The notes under the pieces: generated by a model | The model's database searches: none | What the model was told of the DNA's origin: nothing | Seen by the model: only the letters and a program-made list of their open reading frames with translations | In this document: positions 1 through 8,546 of the stretch, in pieces | Numbering within the stretch: position 1 is the first letter of the stretch | Layout of the letters: every line of letters begins with the position of its first letter | Source: Dysgonamonadaceae bacterium | GTDB taxonomy: Bacteria; Bacteroidota; Bacteroidia; Bacteroidales; Dysgonomonadaceae | Assembly (NCBI GenBank): GCA_031254645.1 | Contig: JAIRUA010000007.1 | Location: 248,001-312,000 of the forward strand | Direction: 5' to 3' | DNA: 64,000 nt | Translations under genes and position numbers: made by a program

Positions 1-818
1 TAAGAAAGATTACTATCAATAATTTCATTTTCTTCCCCATAGCGAATGGCGTGTATCTCAATGAGGTTTCGGTTGTCCGAATCGCTGTCGATGCTTATAA
101 TTGATTCGGTAAAAGCCTGTACCTCGTCCGACGTATTTGCATCGTTGGCATTTACTCGTCCGTCAGTCAAAAGTATCAAATATTTTTTGATGGAATTGTT
201 TTGCGCTTTTAATACAAAATCATCATCAACCGACAATACGTTTTCGCCCGACAATTCTTTGAATTTCAACAGTGCGGCATTAAAAATTGCTTTTCGTCCC
301 GGCACGGCAACAAATTCGCTGTTAAACAAATCGAAAGTTTGAGAAGTAATGCGGCGCGATTCTCCGATTATGTCATCAAAGAAAGAAATATACACCGTGT
401 TTTCGGGCAAGTTGTCCACAAAGTGTTTAACCGCCGCTTGTACGCTGGATATATCCGCAGGATCTATACTCCTGTCTATCAACAGAGAAACCAATATATT
501 GTCGGGGATAATTCTTTCTCCGGTTGTCAATGCCCGAACTGCCTCAATGGCAATATCGTCATTGATAATACTGATTTCATCGGTGCTGAGTTCGCCCCAA
601 AAATCTTTTTCATTACTCCTTCTATCCACAATCCTGAATGGAAGGTAAATGCTGTCGGCGTGAGCCGTCCAACGCATTTCCGTAACATCAACATTGTAAA
701 TGCTTTGGGGGAAATTTTGTAAAAAAAGCATTTTGTCTAACTCGTTTGCTTCATTTGTATTGCAGGCAAACGATATGAGGGGCAAAAGTGCCCATAGTAA
801 CCATTTTCTTTTTATCAT
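1..818 (-). CDS. vWA-domain lipoprotein, partial (3' end off the window)
   Basis: The reading frame is open from an ATG at 816-818 to the window edge, giving at least 272 residues. The N terminus is a lipoprotein signal (MIKRKWLLWALLPLISFACN) with Cys19 as the probable lipidation site, so the protein should be anchored in the cell envelope. The visible part reads like a von Willebrand factor A fold: a strand ending LVSLLIDRSID resembles the first metal-binding motif (DxSxS, last Ser replaced by Asp), and YLILLTDGR supplies the later Asp. It starts 54 bases after the stop of the JAB-domain gene on the same strand, so it is probably the last visible member of the Ubl/E2/JAB operon. vWA domains usually mediate metal-dependent protein binding. 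The plus-strand frames here are shadows of this gene. The fold call is by eye. Confidence 0.72.
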   Translation of the reverse strand, partial: MIKRKWLLWALLPLISFACNTNEANELDKMLFLQNFPQSIYNVDVTEMRWTAHADSIYLPFRIVDRRSNEKDFWGELSTDEISIINDDIAIEAVRALTTGERIIPDNILVSLLIDRSIDPADISSVQAAVKHFVDNLPENTVYISFFDDIIGESRRITSQTFDLFNSEFVAVPGRKAIFNAALLKFKELSGENVLSVDDDFVLKAQNNSIKKYLILLTDGRVNANDANTSDEVQAFTESIISIDSDSDNRNLIEIHAIRYGEENEIIDSNLS

Positions 819-872
819 CTATTTTATTCTTTACTTCCCGATAAGCGGGTGTTAGTATTTTAGTTTATTCAA

Positions 873-3098
873 TTATCTCCTTCTTCTCGTCCATTTTTTC
901 ATATCCAACAACTGAAACGGCATCGTCTTATCTCCTTTGACAGAGAATGTGTCATTGCTGTTTTTTGCAACTATATGCAACATATCGGTTTCCGGCACAT
1001 ATACAATAAAGAAATCGTATTTTCGAGCCGTTGGTCTGTATTTTTGTATGATGTCTCGATACGAAAATTCCGATTCGACTACGAGATACCCAACTGGTTG
1101 ACTGCCATCGTCGCTGTTTTTGGAGTCGGTTGAGATATATTTTTCGATAATGATTGTTTTTTGGTCTATGCCCGCGCCGAAAGATTTTCCGTAAAAACAT
1201 CCGGCTATACCTCGTAAATCGGCATTAATAGAATGGTCTATATCAATGATAGCCGTGCCGGTAAATAGAATGTATTTTATGCAACTGTCCGCACCGTTTG
1301 CCGAATACACAAAATAATCATCAGATTGCATTGTTATATCCACCGATTTTTTTGCCCATTGGTGTATTTTTTCCAATGAGAGTTCTTTCTTTAACTCATC
1401 GTTGTTGTTGATGCTCCCGTCTTTTTTGGGACTGAATAATCCCATATTCAGATTGTCCGTATTATTGTCTATCACGATAGCCAACAAACGATTGGGATGG
1501 TCGCTATATTGTAATTGTGATTGAACGCTGATGTCGTGTGTGGACAGAAACAATCCGAATCCGGGATGCGAATGAAGCCACGCAGTGTGCACGTATTCAT
1601 TACCGGTATTTTGTCGTATTGCCATAATTTTACTTTCCAGACTGATGCCGATTTGTCCGCCGAAATCCAACGTATATTCTCCATAAACGGCATCACTTCC
1701 GGGCAAAACGATCTCTTCCAAACTGATGTTGTAAGTGTCTTGATTTTCGGAAGGAATAAGTTCCCAACGCCCGATGGCAAAACAGCCTGTTTCGTTGATT
1801 TTTCCCGAAATTTTCAACGAATCAGAGAAGAATTTGTAGATGTCTTGAACAAATTTTCTGCTTAAATAAACGGTTTGAATGGTTGTATGATCAAACAGGG
1901 TATTCATATCAATTGCGTAATAATCGTTTTTGGCATAGTGATATATTTCACCTAAACCCGAAACGTATGCCGGTATTCCTTCCATTTCATCAACTTCATC
2001 AATAGCCGTAACGCTGTCTTCCGTTGAATTACTACGGTTTATCAATGTTTTCTTCTTTTTCTTATAGTTTGCTTTTACATATAAAAAGACAACCGGCAAC
2101 GTTAATAAAAATATGACAATCAGTATCCAAACCCTTGCATTGGGGAAGTTAGAGCTTTTAGTTATTTCCGTTTTTTCTGTTGTTACGGCTGTATTATCGG
2201 GCATATCTTCTTTTTGATTCGACAAGATGTTGTTAATTCCCTCCATCATAACTGTTAAACTTTCACTGACTTCTTTTAATCGCTCTTTCGCTCTCTCGTT
2301 TGTCTCTTGTTCTATTTTCCGATGAAGCGCTACACTTTCTTCCAATAAAGCGTTGATTGTTTCTTCGCCGGTTTCGTCGGTTATCAATCTGTACCGGTTT
2401 GATATTCGCCGATATTCAGCCTCATACCCTTGTATTATTGCTTCGCTGTTATCCACAACGTTATTATCCTCAACAGGCTGCCGGGTTGGAGATGTTTGGT
2501 TATTTGAAATAGTACCTGTACGCACATTCGATGTGCTTCCTCTGCCCGAAGTAGCACCTGTATCTGTAACAGGCGGTATTATTCTTGCCGTATCGGCGGG
2601 AGGAGTAAACGGAGTTCTTACCGTGTTAGGAGGAGGAGTTTCGGGAGTTGTTGTAACGGCAGCTGCCGGCGGTCTTCCCGAAGCATATACTTCAATTCTA
2701 CCTCCATACCTGATGGTTTGGTCATCTCTATAATAGTAATGCAAAGTCATATCCATTCTTCGAGATACGCCAAAAGCACCCGTATCTCCCCCTGCTCTGA
2801 GTATAATATCGGTTGTCAGGTTGTTTTCCGTGTGGATTCTGTCTTGTATAACCCTGTCTTCAAAGGAGTACGAGCGTCTTCCGTCATTTACCATATAGTC
2901 GTCGGTATTCACCATTCGAGAATCTCTTCTGAAAATATAAATATCATAACCCGTATTATTGGTTACTACTATTGCCCTGTCATCGAGATATCTTGCGGTA
3001 ATTCGCTCGTTTCCAATAATATTATTCGCAAATAAAATTTGCGAAAATAATATTAAGCTTGCTACTATTTTATAATGTATCTTCATATTATATTTCAT
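873..3098 (-). CDS. Inner-membrane protein with periplasmic N-terminal domain and cytosolic JAB/JAMM peptidase domain
   Basis: Residues 1-24 look like a signal peptide. A beta-rich domain follows to about 140, then a Pro/Thr-rich linker (142-190), a coiled coil (about 215-290) and one transmembrane helix (about 322-342) followed by KKKKK, which places the C-terminal half in the cytosol. That half carries a complete JAMM zinc site: H509, H511, S519 and D522 in HSHPGFGLFLSTHD (HxHx7SxxD), with E436 as the likely catalytic Glu. JAB/JAMM proteins cleave ubiquitin-like proteins from conjugates or process their C termini. The genes for a Ubl and an E2 are in the same operon, so deconjugation or Ubl maturation at the membrane is the natural inference. 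The start overlaps the upstream stop by 11 bases; ATG at 3086 is an alternative. Confidence 0.85.
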   Translation of the reverse strand: MKYNMKIHYKIVASLILFSQILFANNIIGNERITARYLDDRAIVVTNNTGYDIYIFRRDSRMVNTDDYMVNDGRRSYSFEDRVIQDRIHTENNLTTDIILRAGGDTGAFGVSRRMDMTLHYYYRDDQTIRYGGRIEVYASGRPPAAAVTTTPETPPPNTVRTPFTPPADTARIIPPVTDTGATSGRGSTSNVRTGTISNNQTSPTRQPVEDNNVVDNSEAIIQGYEAEYRRISNRYRLITDETGEETINALLEESVALHRKIEQETNERAKERLKEVSESLTVMMEGINNILSNQKEDMPDNTAVTTEKTEITKSSNFPNARVWILIVIFLLTLPVVFLYVKANYKKKKKTLINRSNSTEDSVTAIDEVDEMEGIPAYVSGLGEIYHYAKNDYYAIDMNTLFDHTTIQTVYLSRKFVQDIYKFFSDSLKISGKINETGCFAIGRWELIPSENQDTYNISLEEIVLPGSDAVYGEYTLDFGGQIGISLESKIMAIRQNTGNEYVHTAWLHSHPGFGLFLSTHDISVQSQLQYSDHPNRLLAIVIDNNTDNLNMGLFSPKKDGSINNNDELKKELSLEKIHQWAKKSVDITMQSDDYFVYSANGADSCIKYILFTGTAIIDIDHSINADLRGIAGCFYGKSFGAGIDQKTIIIEKYISTDSKNSDDGSQPVGYLVVESEFSYRDIIQKYRPTARKYDFFIVYVPETDMLHIVAKNSNDTFSVKGDKTMPFQLLDMKKWTRRRR

Positions 3099-4311
3099 CT
3101 AAATCATTTTCATCAATACTTTCCAACTCTTCTTGTTTTGCTTGTTGTTCGGCTTGTTGCTGTATTTCTACTATTTTTGCTTGTGCCTGTAATTGAGCCT
3201 TTTTGGCTTTCAGTTGGTCTCTTCTTGCTTTGATTGCTCCCCCAACTTGCGTTATCGTCATTACTATGAGCATCAAAGCGCCTATTGCTATTCCGATACG
3301 CATCGCCCAATTGGTTTCGACCCTGAGTTCTTCGATTTTTTTTCCTGCTTCGGTGTGAGCGGTGCCGAATCGGACAAATTGGGTGGCTAAATCATCGTCA
3401 AAAGATATGAGATTAGCGTTTTCGGGATTACTCCTTCGAATATCGACCATACCTCTCATTTGATTGACTATTGCTTCGAGAGAATCTACTTGTCCGGAAT
3501 CTTTTTTTTGTCTGAAATTTATTCCTCCTTTTGCCTCAATTAGTTCGTTAAGCGTGGTTAATACTTCATTGATTTCATCGTTTTTTGTGGAAATAAAACG
3601 GCTTAACTCCTGAATTTGAACATTCCTTATCGAATCTTGTCTGTGCTGCTCCATAGCTGCCAACTCCTCCGGCGTAGGCTCTATCGGCTGATTGAAAAGC
3701 GAATCAATTTCAAGCGTTGTAACCGGATTTCCATTATTGTTATTCTCATTACTTCTATTCGGAAGCGAAACCGGTGGCGGAAGGGGAGGCAAAGGTAATG
3801 TAAATTCGAGTCTTACCATTGCTGCATCTTCAATCACCGTTCTGCGTCTTCTTCCTTGTGTGGATACATAAAAATTCAAATTCAAATCTATTTTGTCTCC
3901 TCCCGAGGCTACGGTCGAAAACGGTATATTGAGCGTGCTTGTTATTCGTCCCCACCGGCGAAGATTAAATTGCACTTCTCGACTTTCGCTGAAAGCCGAG
4001 AAGTTACTAATATTTCTGACCTCTATCGAAGAATCGGTACGTTTTAATAAATCGGCGCTGACGCTTTCCCCAAAATACCAAATTGTTCTACCGTTTGACG
4101 GGTCGGTATTGCTGATGCTCAAAATATATTCATCGGGATTGTTGGGATTTTCTCTTATATTAAGTTGAATATCTGCCAAATGGTTTCCTGTCCGGAAACT
4201 ATACAGACTTTTTACCCCTTCAAAAATAGGCGCATTTGCCGCCGATGTGCCGGAAAAACACAACAGCCAACATATTCCGAAAAATATAACATTTCTAATA
4301 ATCCGATTCAT
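3088..4311 (-). CDS. Exported membrane protein: periplasmic beta domain, coiled coil, C-terminal transmembrane helix
   Basis: The start is placed at the ATG at 4311 (MNRIIRNVIFFGICWLLCF, a signal peptide). An in-frame ATG further upstream lies inside the repetitive spacer and would only translate that repeat. The mature protein begins with a beta-rich domain of about 150 residues related by pattern to domains in the next two upstream genes (a strand ending LNLNFYVST near its end). A Pro/Asn-rich linker, a long coiled coil and one transmembrane helix (IGIAIGALMLIVMTITQVGG) follow, with a highly charged Lys/Gln/Ala-rich helical tail that should face the cytosol. No enzyme motif was found. It ends inside the start of the JAB gene, implying translational coupling. 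A scaffold or sensor role for the Ubl system is an inference. Confidence 0.75.
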   Translation of the reverse strand: MNRIIRNVIFFGICWLLCFSGTSAANAPIFEGVKSLYSFRTGNHLADIQLNIRENPNNPDEYILSISNTDPSNGRTIWYFGESVSADLLKRTDSSIEVRNISNFSAFSESREVQFNLRRWGRITSTLNIPFSTVASGGDKIDLNLNFYVSTQGRRRRTVIEDAAMVRLEFTLPLPPLPPPVSLPNRSNENNNNGNPVTTLEIDSLFNQPIEPTPEELAAMEQHRQDSIRNVQIQELSRFISTKNDEINEVLTTLNELIEAKGGINFRQKKDSGQVDSLEAIVNQMRGMVDIRRSNPENANLISFDDDLATQFVRFGTAHTEAGKKIEELRVETNWAMRIGIAIGALMLIVMTITQVGGAIKARRDQLKAKKAQLQAQAKIVEIQQQAEQQAKQEELESIDENDLDEI

Positions 4312-4437
4312 TTGTTTTGAATTTAGAAATAAGACTATAAGACAAAAGACTATAGACAGAAGAAGCAATTTAATTGTCTTCTCGTCTTATTTCTTCTCGT
4401 CTTCTGTCTTATAGTCTTATTTCTCATCTCTTATCTG
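4312..4437 (-). repeat. Imperfect palindromic spacer, copy 1 (GTCTTAT/ATAAGAC words)
   Basis: The spacer between two operon genes consists of words such as ATAAGAC, GAAGACGAGAAG and their reverse complements, arranged around a central AAATTGCTTC-like core. A second copy with the same order of words lies at 6729-6841, between the E2 and Ubl genes. Both begin at a stop codon and end at AACAAATG. A hairpin in the mRNA is expected from the inverted words. Confidence 0.7.
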
Positions 4438-5567
4438 TTCAACAATCCCTCAATATTTCTAACGTAGCTTTCATAAGCCTCAACCCTGTCTCTTCTGCTG
4501 CCGGGAGCAACTACAGCATTGCTTTTCAGCTCATCAAAAAGTCGTCTTTCCTCATCCATATTTTCCCCTGCCACTATCTTAGCGTTAATTGCCATTTGCA
4601 GTGGGAGAAGTCGGTTATTTATCTCTTCCAAATTGCATCGAAGTACCGGCGGAGGTGGTACAACCGGCTCAGAAACTATTACCGGTTGTGAGTGATCAAC
4701 CGGAGGTTCGATTCGAGGGGTACACTCTATATTTAAAATTGATTCCCGAGTGGCTTGATACGTTTTTATTAAACCGGTCAATTCTTCGCATTCCGCGTGG
4801 TTAGCCCAAGCCGGATTATTTATCGGAAAGTCATTTATCCGATTGTTTTTGATGTTGTTTACTGCGGTACAGTTTGCATCTTTTGCTGCATTTTCGGCTT
4901 CCAATTTCAGATTTTCCAACAGGCTGATTCTGTTTTTCAACGCATTAATAAGGTTTCCTGTTTCGGCACAAGGGTCTCTTTTCAATGTGATTTCCAACCT
5001 AACAGGTTCAGCTTTGTATTCTATTCTCATATCTCTGCTCGAAAAAGCAAACCAGGGTCTTCTTGCATTTTTCAACACATACAAACCGTTGAAAAGAATA
5101 GAAATTTTTTCATCATTGATAATGGCGAAGCTGAAATTCAATTCGTTATTGACGGATACAAACCTGAAACACGGCTCAAAGTTACTTCTGAGGTCTTCCG
5201 ATTCCATAAAATAATTCAGCTGTCTAATATCGTTTGCCATTTTTCCTCGCCACAAGTTTCGTCTTCTCGAACGACAATCTTCAATATTTTTTATCGACAT
5301 TGCTTCGCGCATCATAGGCAGAGCGAGGATATATTCGTCACCGCCGCCCGAAATATTTCTGCGGTCGAATACCATCAGAAGCCGGTTGTTTCTTTCGTCC
5401 CAACGGAGTTCCAACAAGATGTCGAAACCGCCGAAAAGGTCGTTTGTTATCGAAACTTCTTGTCGCACAGGCTCATTGGGGGTTAGCTCAATTTCGATGC
5501 GTTCCTGAGCAATGAGTGTAGAAGTTATTGCAGTAATTATTGCAAAAAATAAAATAATTCGTTTCAT
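4431..5567 (-). CDS. Exported protein of the Ubl/E2/JAB operon, unknown function
   Basis: The N terminus MKRIILFFAIITAITSTLIAQ is a classical signal peptide, so the 378-residue protein is exported. Residues of about 22-200 form a beta-rich domain that resembles the domains of its operon neighbours in strand pattern. After it come a Cys-containing helical region (ALKNRISLLENLKLEAENAA), a Pro-rich stretch (EPVVPPPPVL) and a C-terminal helical segment. There is no recognisable catalytic motif and no transmembrane helix after the signal peptide. It lies 8 bases downstream of the previous gene's stop, in the same operon. It may be a periplasmic partner of the two membrane proteins; this is inferred from context only. 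Confidence 0.7.
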   Translation of the reverse strand: MKRIILFFAIITAITSTLIAQERIEIELTPNEPVRQEVSITNDLFGGFDILLELRWDERNNRLLMVFDRRNISGGGDEYILALPMMREAMSIKNIEDCRSRRRNLWRGKMANDIRQLNYFMESEDLRSNFEPCFRFVSVNNELNFSFAIINDEKISILFNGLYVLKNARRPWFAFSSRDMRIEYKAEPVRLEITLKRDPCAETGNLINALKNRISLLENLKLEAENAAKDANCTAVNNIKNNRINDFPINNPAWANHAECEELTGLIKTYQATRESILNIECTPRIEPPVDHSQPVIVSEPVVPPPPVLRCNLEEINNRLLPLQMAINAKIVAGENMDEERRLFDELKSNAVVAPGSRRDRVEAYESYVRNIEGLLNR

Positions 5568-5575
5568 TTGCTACC

Positions 5576-6154
5576 TTATTTAATAATGTTTATTGTTATG
5601 TTGGTAGTGCCGGCTTTCGCTGTCAGTACCTGTGAATGTATATCTCTGTTTGATGTTTCCGAAACATAAAATCGCAACCGCAACTCAATGGGGACACCGG
5701 TATTGTGAATATTGAAAAAAACAGGCTTGGGAACCGATTGTACAATTTCGTAACCGGTCTGAAACCTTCTGTATATCTCCACGTTACGAGAAGATTCTAT
5801 AACCGGCTCCACTCGACTGTGCGCCCTGCTAAATTCTCTCGAAAATGTCAGGTTTCTATTTCTTTGTTGCAATTCTCTCAAATTTATATTTCTGTCAAAC
5901 ATCCAAACTGTTTTGTTGTCATTGATACCTCTTTCGCCGCCAACTATCATAAACAGCATATTTTCTTGTGTTACGTAAAATGTAAGTGTCAGGTCGAGCA
6001 GGTAATTGCCGTTGAAATTATCGTAAAGCGCCACATCAATAGTTTGCCTTTGCCTGTTTTCCGACACATCAAGATTGACTACTGTTTGCGCTGCGGACTC
6101 AAACAGTAAACCCGCACACAAAAACAGTAGTAATATGACTATGCTTCGTTTCAT
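5576..6154 (-). CDS. Small exported beta-rich protein of the Ubl/E2/JAB operon
   Basis: The start at 6154 gives MKRSIVILLLFLCAGLLFESAAQ, a signal peptide. An ATG nine bases upstream lies within a repeated spacer word and is less likely. The mature part of about 170 residues is almost entirely one beta-rich domain. It contains KTVWMFDRNINLRELQQRNR and a late strand ELRLRFYVSET. The same features (TIWYFGE and LNLNFYVST) recur in the membrane coiled-coil protein downstream, and more weakly in the 378-residue protein. So three neighbouring proteins appear to carry versions of one exported domain. No function is known to me. The gene follows the E2 gene by 22 bases. Confidence 0.7.
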   Translation of the reverse strand: MKRSIVILLLFLCAGLLFESAAQTVVNLDVSENRQRQTIDVALYDNFNGNYLLDLTLTFYVTQENMLFMIVGGERGINDNKTVWMFDRNINLRELQQRNRNLTFSREFSRAHSRVEPVIESSRNVEIYRRFQTGYEIVQSVPKPVFFNIHNTGVPIELRLRFYVSETSNRDIHSQVLTAKAGTTNITINIIK

Positions 6155-6176
6155 ATTAATCATTAACCACTAACCA

Positions 6177-6728
6177 TTAATCACTAAAACTCAACCATCC
6201 TTGCGGCTCTGCCTGCTCCAATACCCATTGAGCAACGGTTTGGTCTTCGGGGTACGGATATTCGTTTCGGGCGTGATAGTCGGTATATGTCAGATAATCG
6301 GCAATTCTGTCGATATATTCAATCAGATTGGTATCTGTGCCGCTATCTTCAAAATTGAGACAAACCCTGCCTTTGAAATCCCCGAAATAACGCACGTTGG
6401 GATGCCATACGTCCGACATAAATTTTATGTCGGGATAACCGCCATCAACTCCCGGATAATTGTTGGGGATATTGATGCGAAGCCTGTGAGTGGTGCCGAA
6501 TATGGGTTTTTGAAGTCCGTTTTCGTCGGGTTGCTCCACTCCCGTTATGGATTTAACATCAAAAATAATGTCGTAAACCACAGGGATCCCGGTAGGATTC
6601 CGTTTGCGTATGATGTAGGATGCGCCATTTCCGTGTTGACAATATGCGTCTATTTTTTCCCATTCGATAAACAGGCGGGTTTCTCGACCCGGTTTCACTT
6701 TTTGTCTGTATTCGTTTAGTTCGCTCAT
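6177..6728 (-). CDS. E2-like ubiquitin-conjugating (UBC-fold) protein
   Basis: With the start at 6728 (MSELNEYRQK) the protein has 183 residues, the usual size of an E2 domain plus a short tail. It shows the E2 landmarks in order: a YPGVDGGYPDIKF stretch matching the YPxxPPxxxF loop, HPNV at 109-112, and the active-site context GRVCLNF with Cys123. A GTDTNLIEYIDRIADYL helix follows, as in the region after the E2 cysteine. E2 proteins carry a Ubl as a thioester and pass it to a target. The Ubl gene is immediately upstream, with only the palindromic spacer between them. No E1-like adenylating enzyme was found in the window, so the activation step is unexplained. An upstream in-frame ATG would only translate the spacer. 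Confidence 0.85.
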   Translation of the reverse strand: MSELNEYRQKVKPGRETRLFIEWEKIDAYCQHGNGASYIIRKRNPTGIPVVYDIIFDVKSITGVEQPDENGLQKPIFGTTHRLRINIPNNYPGVDGGYPDIKFMSDVWHPNVRYFGDFKGRVCLNFEDSGTDTNLIEYIDRIADYLTYTDYHARNEYPYPEDQTVAQWVLEQAEPQGWLSFSD

Positions 6729-6841
6729 TTGTTTAAAGTTTAGAAGACTATAAGATAAAAGCCTATAAGACAAAAGAAGCAATCTAATTTGCCTTCTTAT
6801 TTCTTCTTGTCTTATTTCTTATCTCTTACTTCTTATTTCTT
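6729..6841 (-). repeat. Imperfect palindromic spacer, copy 2
   Basis: This has the same architecture as 4312-4437: AGATAAGAAATAAGACAAG words, a central AAATTAGATTGCTTC, then the inverse words TTTTGTCTTATAGGC, ending at AACAAATG before the E2 start. The stop codon of the Ubl gene marks its beginning. Confidence 0.7.
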
Positions 6842-7171
6842 TTACCCTGCAATTACTTTTTGAACCAAAATCAGATGGTCGCCTTCTTTTACATTGTAGT
6901 CCATCAAACACTGCTCCTCGCCTCTGTTGCGAGTGGGTTGGAAGATTTCGTTTTTACCGTTTACACTTCTTCCCAAACGATAGATGATGCGCTGACCGCC
7001 GTGATTCATTTCGGGCAAATCCCAATATTTGTCGGGATTGGCGCGTGCGATTTTTTTGATATTTTCAATCGTTATTTTTAAATTGTTTGTAGAGCCTGCT
7101 AAAAGCGCTCTGGTTACGGTTTTAAAAGTGATGTACACTTTTATTTTTATGGCTTCTTGTTGATTGTCCAT
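6842..7171 (-). CDS. Ubiquitin-like beta-grasp protein
   Basis: This is a 109-residue soluble protein, first gene of the operon. Its C terminus DYNVKEGDHLILVQKVIAG closely parallels the end of ubiquitin (DYNIQKESTLHLVLRLRGG), including the DYN turn and the final hydrophobic strand. The chain ends in Ala-Gly rather than Gly-Gly, with no residues beyond, so it would need no trimming to expose a terminal glycine. The N-terminal part (KIKVYITFKTVTRALLAG) fits the first hairpin of a beta-grasp fold. Together with the E2 and JAB genes this suggests a conjugated or at least E2-bound Ubl. Whether it is really conjugated, and by what E1, cannot be seen. Confidence 0.8.
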   Translation of the reverse strand: MDNQQEAIKIKVYITFKTVTRALLAGSTNNLKITIENIKKIARANPDKYWDLPEMNHGGQRIIYRLGRSVNGKNEIFQPTRNRGEEQCLMDYNVKEGDHLILVQKVIAG

Positions 7172-7374
7172 TGTTGTTATACTAATGTTATATTTTTGTT
7201 ATATAAATGTTATGTCGTTTTTTATTTCAAGTTTCCCCAGCCAGCGCGAATTTGCAATCCATGCCCTGTATAAGTCTATCATATTTTTCGTTTCTTTTTT
7301 CAATTTATTTTACTTTGTTTTTGCTGAAACTGTTGCTTTTCTTGTTGTCGGCACGGTTTGCAAAACCGCGCCGG

Positions 7375-7443
7375 CAGGGAGTTGTCGTAGAGATGCTTGT
7401 CCACAACTAATCAAGAAAAAACGGCTATAGTTACCTCTTTCAT
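7375..7443 (-). pseudogene. Remnant start of a third immunity-type lipoprotein gene
   Basis: Immediately after the stop of the 7443-8546 gene the DNA reads ATGAAAGAGGTAACTATAGC and continues with close matches to the signal-peptide region of the two intact lipoproteins (GCCGTTTTTTC, TTGATTAGTTG, GGACAAG). A one-base deletion in the signal-peptide codons brings in a stop after ten codons. The similarity fades after about 65 bases. The junction is the same TGATG overlap that joins the two intact copies, so this looks like a third tandem copy that has been deleted. Confidence 0.7.
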
Positions 7444-8546
7444 CAATCAAAAAATTCACTATCAAACTCTCGTCGCGAACTATTAACAAGTTCTCGCCTT
7501 ACCAATCTGCTGTTTTCGTAAGTTTCGGTGTATAATAACTCACCTTTTCGGCGGGAAGAAAGAATTTCGAAGCCTTTGTCGGCATCATAATCGTACAACA
7601 TCCCATAGTACCGCCATATACCAACAGGTAAACCGTTTTTATATTCGGCTTCAATATGAAAAAAATTATCTTTATCTACCCATTTGCCCTCTCTTGTATG
7701 GTTTTGAACTAACCCTCGCTCATTGTCATTTTCAAATATACCATTTTGCTCGTAGTAGCGTATAAATCTACCGTGAGGGGTTAGTTGATGCTGTTGATAG
7801 GAAAATGAAAACCAGTCATTTTCACCATCGCTAGACACCTTGAAATGGTTGAATTTCTTAATATGAATACGCTTACCATCATAGTAAAAAAATTGACTAT
7901 CGAATCCCCCACTCCCATCGCTAAATGTATAAGCGACGATAAGATTATCTAATACTCTACCGTTAGAAATACTGGCTAATGATTGAAATTGGATAGATGA
8001 AGTTAATTCATCAAACCATACTACATTTTCCATCAAAAAACTATACAACGTAAAGTGTTGATATTCGGCAATATTTATTGCTATCGCTCTAAAATTTTCA
8101 TCAGTGTTGAGATGAGGCACACCGGGCGTAATGTTGAAAAGTGGACGAAAGTATTTCCCAGCAAACATTGTAGAACTGTTTTCAGAAAAATCATACTGCT
8201 GAGAAAATTGACGAAACAAACTCCACAGCCATTTTTTACTATCAGATTCCTCTGCGTTATCCCATCTGTAGCATTTATCCTCAAATGTATTTAGTACAAC
8301 GCTGTCACCAACAGGTATATCAATGGCTTTTGCTATTAACACCATAGCGAGCGAATCAATTTCGCTTGCAGGGGGTAGATATAACTCCGGCAAACAAGTT
8401 ATATCAGTTTCGTTTTTAGAAACTTGACATAACTCAAAAGTTAATGTATCGCTGTTTTCTGAAACAGCATTTGCAGACTGCCGTTGAGACACTTGTCCGC
8501 AACTAATCAGTGAAAAAACGGCTATGAGTAAAAGTACTATTTTCAT
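7443..8546 (-). CDS. Lipoprotein, T6SS immunity candidate (tandem copy 2)
   Basis: The ATG at 8546 overlaps the stop of the upstream paralogue as TGATG and gives the lipoprotein signal MKIVLLLIAVFSLISCGQ with the lipid Cys at 17. The body is about 60% similar by eye to the neighbouring lipoprotein. It ends in a region with MORN/YwqK-like text (GKWVDKDNFFHIEAEYKNG and WRYY). A lipoprotein in the periplasm directly behind a peptidoglycan-hydrolase effector gene is the expected arrangement for an immunity protein. No enzymatic motif was seen. The immunity role is inferred from position and duplication. Confidence 0.65.
   Translation of the reverse strand: MKIVLLLIAVFSLISCGQVSQRQSANAVSENSDTLTFELCQVSKNETDITCLPELYLPPASEIDSLAMVLIAKAIDIPVGDSVVLNTFEDKCYRWDNAEESDSKKWLWSLFRQFSQQYDFSENSSTMFAGKYFRPLFNITPGVPHLNTDENFRAIAINIAEYQHFTLYSFLMENVVWFDELTSSIQFQSLASISNGRVLDNLIVAYTFSDGSGGFDSQFFYYDGKRIHIKKFNHFKVSSDGENDWFSFSYQQHQLTPHGRFIRYYEQNGIFENDNERGLVQNHTREGKWVDKDNFFHIEAEYKNGLPVGIWRYYGMLYDYDADKGFEILSSRRKGELLYTETYENSRLVRRELVNSSRREFDSEFFD

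Noticed and set aside
46-722. Plus-strand open frames at the left end
   Set aside because: The minus strand has an uninterrupted 272-codon frame with a lipoprotein signal and vWA-like motifs over the same bases; the plus frames are its shadows.
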